Source: Marinomonas sp. CT5 (GTDB lineage: Bacteria; Pseudomonadota; Gammaproteobacteria; Pseudomonadales; Marinomonadaceae). From it: DNA of 32,659 nucleotides. The translations under genes and the position numbers were made by a program. Shown one piece after another: positions 32,364 to 32,659 of this stretch; the stretch's first letter is position 1, and every line of letters starts with the position of its first letter. Where the stretch lies: NCBI RefSeq assembly GCF_018336975.1, contig NZ_CP025572.1:654774-687432 (forward strand), written 5' to 3'. A model generated the notes under the pieces. That model was not told the origin of the DNA and ran no database searches. It saw only the letters and a program-made list of their open reading frames with translations.

Positions 32364-32659
32364 GGAAACTGCGATTAAGTCCCCAATATGAGACAATGCC
32401 GATCTGACCATTACCTCAAGACCGAATGACATGAATCAGCTTTCCTTCGCCGATACCGAATTTACCAGCAAACGCCGCAAGACTCGCAAAGAGCTCTTCC
32501 TTGGTCGGATGAATGAGCTGATTCCATGGCTACAGCTCGAAGCTCAGATTGAGCCGTTTTACCCAAAAGCTGGCAATGGTCGGCGTCCATACCCTCTCGC
32601 TACCATGCTGCGCATTCACTTTATGCAGAACTGGTACAACATGAGTGATCCAGCGATGG
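32364..32659 (+). mobile_element. IS5 insertion sequence, left part
   Basis: The terminus GGAAACTGCGATTAAGTCCC resembles the IS5 end (GGAAGGTGCG...AAG). It is preceded by CTAA (32360-32363), fitting the YTAR target preference of IS5. The element continues past the window. Confidence 0.8.
32431..32659 (+). CDS. IS5-family transposase (N-terminal part)
   Basis: Only the first 76 codons are in the window. [21 protein letters not shown] is the IS5 transposase start, followed by [53 protein letters not shown], the conserved DUF772-type N-terminal domain upstream of the DDE core. The frame is open to the edge. IS5 elements move by DDE transposition and are frequent in genomic islands; this one ends the visible remains of the older Tn7-like element. 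Confidence 0.9.
   Translation, partial: MNQLSFADTEFTSKRRKTRKELFLGRMNELIPWLQLEAQIEPFYPKAGNGRRPYPLATMLRIHFMQNWYNMSDPAM

Overview
The window looks like a chromosomal segment of a marine gammaproteobacterium. Marinomonas or a close oceanospirillalean relative is my guess, from the style of the housekeeping proteins and the gene order; I could not test it. The backbone carries an H-NS-like gene, tex, an azoreductase with a divergent LysR regulator, and glmU-glmS. The left edge (1-1651) holds decayed IS3-family insertion sequences.

About two thirds of the window is a Tn7-family transposon, 10169-30800 (20,632 bp), sitting 24 bp downstream of the glmS stop codon, the classic attTn7 position. Its ends are near-perfect inverted repeats (TGTACGAC(T/C)ATAATAAAG...). 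They are flanked by a 5-bp direct repeat TGCCC (10164-10168 and 30801-30805), the signature of a Tn7-type insertion. It encodes all five Tns functions: TnsA, TnsB (DDE residues D269/D357/E392), TnsC, TnsD/TniQ (CCCH zinc motif) and TnsE. The tns genes are split. tnsABC are at the left, then comes a cargo block, then tnsDE, then a second cargo block before the right end.

Cargo block 1 begins 12 bp after tnsC. It holds a type I restriction-modification operon (hsdR, hsdM, hsdS) followed by an AAA ATPase and a small protein with a PD-DxK nuclease-like signature, a candidate uncharacterised two-gene defence module. An opposing operon of a small HTH/coiled-coil protein and a DEAH-type helicase follows. 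A XRE repressor gene lies divergent from that operon and 30 bp upstream of tnsD. The divergent promoter region holds two copies of the palindrome ACTTAG-N5-CTAAGT. This suggests that target selection (tnsDE) and the helicase operon are under one XRE switch.

Cargo block 2 is a frameshifted DUF262-HNH (GmrSD/BrxU-like) gene, coupled by an ATGA overlap to the 5' remnant of a pglZ gene. I read this as the remains of a BREX locus.

Right of the transposon is the left portion of a second, older and divergent Tn7-like element: left end at about 30807, degraded tnsA, and tnsB truncated at about 32304. An IS5 copy (from 32364) follows. So attTn7 has been occupied twice in tandem. Both elements carry the same arrangement at their left end: a strong stem-loop of form TTGCC...GGCAA immediately before the tnsA start codon. 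In the intact element the 3' arm carries the only purine-rich, ribosome-binding-like sequence. I consider this conserved leader hairpin, the stacked att site, the XRE-operator-tnsDE switch and the ATPase/PD-DxK pair the observations most worth following.
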